From: Flavobacteriaceae bacterium
GTDB taxonomy: Bacteria > Bacteroidota > Bacteroidia > Flavobacteriales > Flavobacteriaceae
Assembly (NCBI GenBank): GCA_016763715.1
Contig: JAESTG010000279.1
Location: 1 to 5,959 of the forward strand
Reading direction: 5' to 3'
DNA: 5,959 nt
In this document: in pieces, positions 5,844 through 5,959 of the stretch
Position numbering within the stretch: the stretch's first letter is position 1
Layout of the letters: every line of letters begins with the position of its first letter
The notes under the pieces: generated by a model
What the model was told of the DNA's origin: nothing
Seen by the model: the letters and a program-made list of their open reading frames with translations, nothing else
Database searches by the model: none
Translations under genes and position numbers: made by a program

Positions 5844-5959
5844 TGTAGCGTCCGATTTACTGAGCAGTAATTTAGTGGACTTGCAACAAAAAAATGGACA
5901 TTTAGTTAAGAGTCATGCTGCTACTTTTTGATTAAACACTTCGATTTCAAATTCTTTTA
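5844..5959 (-). mobile_element. Terminus of an insertion sequence, probably IS3 family (continues beyond the window)
   Basis: TGTAGCGTCCGATTTA at 5844 has the TG start and GTCC-containing end seen in many IS3-family (IS150-like) inverted repeats. About 70 bases inward comes the stop of a - strand reading frame resembling a transposase C-terminus, the spacing expected for the right end of such an element. The other end and the target duplication lie outside the window or cannot be identified, so the family is tentative. Confidence 0.55.
5913..5959 (-). CDS. IS3-type transposase (OrfB-like), last 14 codons only
   Basis: On the - strand the frame open at the window edge reads KEFEIEVFNQKVAA and then TGA (5915-5913). 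This resembles the C-terminal end of flavobacterial IS3-family integrase-core transposases, judged from memory. The DDE catalytic residues are outside the window. The stop lies about 70 bases from the presumed element end at 5844, which fits a transposase gene running nearly to the terminus. Confidence 0.5.
   Translation of the reverse strand, partial: KEFEIEVFNQKVAA

Overview
The low-GC sequence, the TAnnTTTG-type promoter motifs, the A-rich ribosome binding sites, a DUF4369/thioredoxin-like lipoprotein and a transaldolase ending typical of the phylum all point to a Bacteroidota chromosome, most likely Flavobacteriia. This is an inference from reading the sequence; no database search was run.

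Left part (1-3612), ordinary chromosome. The window opens inside the 3' half of a transaldolase gene on the + strand. This gene converges on a - strand gene for a predicted lipoprotein with a thioredoxin-like domain that has lost its CXXC motif. One long, perfect hairpin between the two stop codons probably terminates both. The lipoprotein gene is divergent from a + strand ABC-F ATPase gene of the YbiT type, and the roughly 155-base gap between them carries a promoter-like motif for each direction. In the ABC-F protein, Walker A of the second ATPase domain and the signature of the first are both degenerate. In a head-to-tail ABC arrangement these two belong to the same composite site, so one of the two sites looks disabled.

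Right part (3613-5959), accessory in character. It holds a 179-residue solo HEPN-like protein with an RNxxAH motif and no visible partner gene. Right after its stop lies a roughly 130-base imperfect palindrome whose layout resembles an integron attC site in cassette orientation. About 260 bases without a gene follow, then a gene for a secreted esterase-fold protein whose nucleophile serine position appears to be glutamate, with a TPR-like tail. The window ends in the terminus of an insertion sequence, probably of the IS3 family, with the last codons of its transposase on the - strand.

No operon joins the genes: each appears to have its own promoter or terminator, or to be separated by long gaps. 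No RNA gene or CRISPR array was seen. The most unusual items are the HEPN gene with its attC-like element, the one-site ABC-F protein and the two likely pseudoenzymes.
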